The notes under the pieces are model-generated. The model did not search any database, was not told the origin of the DNA, and saw only the letters and a list, made by a program, of their open reading frames with translations. A DNA stretch of 56,022 nucleotides from a virus. The stretch spans positions 1 through 56,022 of the IMG/VR virus record IMGVR_UViG_3300042731_003577, one strand, 5' to 3'. The translations under genes were made by a program, and so were the position numbers. Each line of letters starts with the position of its first letter. The stretch's first letter is position 1. Shown here piece by piece: positions 53,992 through 56,022 of this stretch.

Positions 53992-54717
53992 TCAACCCTC
54001 CTCGTCACCATCGAAATCAGCCATACCTGGCAGTTGTGGCGACCACGGTTTTTCAATACGTTGTTTGGCCTTTTTGTATGTATTGGGATCCATTTCAGAC
54101 GTGATACAACTGCGCCCCATTTCGCGAGCAGCGATCGCTGTTGTGCCTGACCCACAAAACGGGTCCACTATGAGGTCACCCGGTAGCGTGTAATCGCGGA
54201 TTAGGGCCGACATTAGTGCCACGGGCTTTTGCCCGACGAATCCATGGAACCGTTCGGAGGGAGGGGCTAAGCCAGTAATGTACCAGCCTGGCCGCGATCC
54301 GGAGCGCTTGCTAGGCTCTTCGGACGGAAGTTTCCCACGCCTGCGTGATATGGATATATACTCTACCTGTGATGCTGGACCATCGCCACTCATCCTTGGT
54401 GCGGCCCCACGCTTCGTCCAGATCACGGGGCGGAATGAAAGCCATCCAAGTCGGTCCATTTCACGCATATATGTTGCGTTTGTCTCGTAGTCTCCAAAAA
54501 AAATTGCCCACCATCGGCAAACTTCGGCAACCCACTCACACAACTCAATTCTATCGGTAATCCCAAATGCAGAATAGCCATCAATCTTTTGCTTTCCGCT
54601 TCCGCTCAGGTAGTTCTCGTGTGTGCCATCGCTATACGGCGGGTCGCACATCACAACATCGCACTCTGTCACGTCGGCAAGGGCGTCCTGCCACCGGCCC
54701 AGTCGTAAGTCAATCAT
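53992..54717 (-). CDS. DNA adenine methyltransferase (N6, DPPY type)
   Basis: The 241-residue protein has the catalytic motif DPPYSDG near residue 26 and the AdoMet-binding VDPFCGSGTT near residue 187, in the order of the beta class (catalytic motif first, TRD between). DPPY indicates adenine N6 methylation. No restriction partner is adjacent, so it probably protects phage DNA or marks the origin. AAGGAGG precedes ATG 54717; the TGA overlaps the initiator leader. Confidence 0.92.
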   Translation of the reverse strand: MIDLRLGRWQDALADVTECDVVMCDPPYSDGTHENYLSGSGKQKIDGYSAFGITDRIELCEWVAEVCRWWAIFFGDYETNATYMREMDRLGWLSFRPVIWTKRGAAPRMSGDGPASQVEYISISRRRGKLPSEEPSKRSGSRPGWYITGLAPPSERFHGFVGQKPVALMSALIRDYTLPGDLIVDPFCGSGTTAIAAREMGRSCITSEMDPNTYKKAKQRIEKPWSPQLPGMADFDGDEEG

Positions 54718-54811
54718 AGGTCCTCCTTTCGCGGACGGTTTGCCTACCAGTATGGCACATGTGGACTGACGACGCAAGCGAAATTTTTTCTCGCATCAAG
54801 CGAAATATTCT

Positions 54812-54863
54812 TGACAGGGCGGGGTAGTTGGTGCTACAACCAATATAGCTGCACAAAGCAGCA
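54812..54863 (+). promoter_or_regulatory. Sigma70-like promoter with 5' stem-loop for rightward operon
   Basis: TTGACA (54812-54817), 18-bp spacer, TGC-TACAAC (54836-54841, extended -10), then the perfect hairpin GCTGC-ACAAA-GCAGC at 54849-54863 and AGGAGG. It diverges from the methyltransferase gene. The 54718-54811 part shows nothing else except A/T-rich runs. Confidence 0.82.
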
Positions 54864-54875
54864 TAGGAGGCGACA

Positions 54876-55100
54876 ATGTCAGTCTGGCCATACACCACCC
54901 GCAAGCCGTTCACGATTGGTGCGCACAAGTGCCATCTGTGCCAGCGCACATTCGATGATATCGGCACACTGGAAGACCACCTCGAATGCGAGCATGATTT
55001 CCTCGATCACGTAGAATTCCGTGTTGCCCTGGCAGACGAGACCGAAAACCCCAACCCATGGGACGAGTATCGTGATATACTGGAGGACCTGGGATGCTAA
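54876..55100 (+). CDS. C2H2-type zinc-finger protein
   Basis: The 74-residue protein has CHLCQRTFDDIGTLEDHLEC followed by EH, i.e. C-x2-C-x12-H-x4-H, a classical C2H2 finger, and an acidic tail. Its N-terminus has a GAHKCH lead. It is the first gene after the 54.8 kb promoter and may bind DNA or protein. AGGAGG precedes the ATG. Confidence 0.78.
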   Translation: MSVWPYTTRKPFTIGAHKCHLCQRTFDDIGTLEDHLECEHDFLDHVEFRVALADETENPNPWDEYRDILEDLGC

Positions 55101-55324
55101 ACTGGAAACACTGCTATTACCGTGCACACGCCCACATGGCCCGGCAAGACCTGTCGCTCGCTCTGTCCTGGGCCGACTATGCTGCAGCACTCAGCCCGTC
55201 AGCTAAAACCAAGGGCCTTGTGAAAATGATCCGCAAGGAGATCAAGCTCAAATACAAGCGAGAAGCCACAAAGAGACTGCCCCAAGCAACCAAGCCGTTG
55301 GGGCGAGGATACAACCCAAAATAG
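55094..55324 (+). CDS. Hypothetical basic helical protein
   Basis: A 76-residue basic protein, helical in the first half (AHMARQDLSLALSWADYAAA, TPR-like) with a lysine-rich C-terminus. GGAGG precedes the ATG, which overlaps the zinc-finger gene by 7 nt. Function unknown. Confidence 0.68.
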   Translation: MLNWKHCYYRAHAHMARQDLSLALSWADYAAALSPSAKTKGLVKMIRKEIKLKYKREATKRLPQATKPLGRGYNPK

Positions 55325-55333
55325 GAGGCAGAT

Positions 55334-56022
55334 ATGGCGTTCAAAAAGGCCACCAAAAAGCAATCGCGTTTGCGTGCTGGGGTGAGCGGGCCAGCTGGAT
55401 CGGGCAAAACACTAACGAGCATTAAGATTGCACGAGGCTTGTGTGGAGACGAAGGCAGGATCGCGGTAATCGACACTGAGAAGGGCAGCGCCTGTAAGTA
55501 TGGCGGAAAATTCGATTTCGACGTGTCGGAGATTTCCGACTACTCCGTGACTTCGATGATCAGCGAGATCCAAGAGGCTGCGAGAGCCGGATACGACGTG
55601 CTGATCGTCGATTCATTGACCCACACTTGGCAATGGGTCAAGGCTGAGGTAGACGACTACGCAAGAAAGCGCTGCAAGGGCAACACCTATATGGCATGGA
55701 AGCATGGGACACCATTGTGGGACGGCGTGATTCAAGCGATTCTAGATTACCCCGGCCACGTCCTGGTGACGATGCGTTCAAAGATGGATTATGTGCTTGA
55801 GGAGTACGAGGTTGGTGGATACAAGAAAACCCGGCCAGTCAAAGTAGGCCTAGCACCTGAAGCTCGGAATGGTACAGAGTACGAGTGGGATGTGCAAATT
55901 GACATGACGCACGATCACCTTGCCACCGTCAGTAAAGACCGAACTGGGACAATCGACGGGGAAGTGTTTGACAAGCCAGGCCGTGAGGTGGGCGAAAAGC
56001 TGGCAGCATGGCTAAACGACGG
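55334..56022 (+). CDS. Sak4-like / AAA_24 recombination ATPase (partial, C-terminus off window)
   Basis: The frame is open from ATG 55334 to the right edge (229 codons). The Walker A is GPAGSGKT near residues 19-26, IDTEKGSA follows, and VLIVDSLTHTW gives the Walker B region. The architecture fits Sak4/AAA_24-type RecA-fold proteins that work in single-strand annealing with phage SSB. AGGAGG precedes the ATG. Third gene of the rightward operon. Confidence 0.86.
   Translation, partial: MAFKKATKKQSRLRAGVSGPAGSGKTLTSIKIARGLCGDEGRIAVIDTEKGSACKYGGKFDFDVSEISDYSVTSMISEIQEAARAGYDVLIVDSLTHTWQWVKAEVDDYARKRCKGNTYMAWKHGTPLWDGVIQAILDYPGHVLVTMRSKMDYVLEEYEVGGYKKTRPVKVGLAPEARNGTEYEWDVQIDMTHDHLATVSKDRTGTIDGEVFDKPGREVGEKLAAWLND

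Overview
This window is part of a double-stranded DNA myovirus genome (contractile-tailed phage). It is open at both ends: the left edge cuts a metallophosphoesterase gene and the right edge cuts an AAA-type ATPase gene. A Gram-negative host is suggested by a PGRP/AmpD-type endolysin, small spanin-like membrane proteins, two proteins with lipoprotein signals and sigma70-like promoters. No integrase, Mu transposase or repressor was seen. The host cannot be named from the sequence.

Layout. Positions 1-2.7 kb hold a phosphoesterase and a compact overlapping lysis cassette. From 2.7 to 21.2 kb lies a nearly complete Mu-type virion module on the minus strand, listed here from distal to proximal: fibres with seven-bladed propellers, gp48-like, gp47 (J), gp46, gp45 spike, gp44 hub, gpN, tape measure, frameshifted tail chaperone, tube, sheath, DUF2635, gp37, gpG, gp36, gp35, major capsid, decoration protein and protease/scaffold. 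At 21.2-22.4 kb there is a divergent control region with tandem repeats and three small plus-strand genes. The remaining packaging and head genes (F-like protein at 23.4 kb, portal at 30.3 kb, large terminase at 32.8 kb, small terminase at 45.5 kb) are scattered among dozens of small accessory genes.

An RNA cluster at 34.4-35.65 kb holds a Thr-type tRNA, an initiator-like Met tRNA, an unusual 191-nt tRNA-like RNA and hairpin-rich non-coding DNA. From 35.7 to 51.3 kb runs a long minus-strand array of small genes, joined mostly by ATGA or TGATG overlaps and served by repeated promoter plus 5' stem-loop cassettes. It includes dUTPase (at 26.7 kb), a DUF5131 protein, a deoxyribosyltransferase-like protein, a MazG-like pyrophosphohydrolase, a pyrimidine-dimer glycosylase-like protein and a PD-(D/E)XK nuclease.

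Replication genes occupy 51.3-54.7 kb: DnaB-like helicase, a possible helicase loader, an O-like initiator that carries its own iterons, and an adenine methyltransferase. A divergent plus-strand operon then starts with a C2H2 zinc-finger protein and reaches a Sak4-like recombination ATPase.

Overall, the phage combines a Mu-like particle with a theta-type (DnaB/O-like) replication system and a TerS/TerL packaging pair, instead of transposition. Most small genes have no recognisable function.
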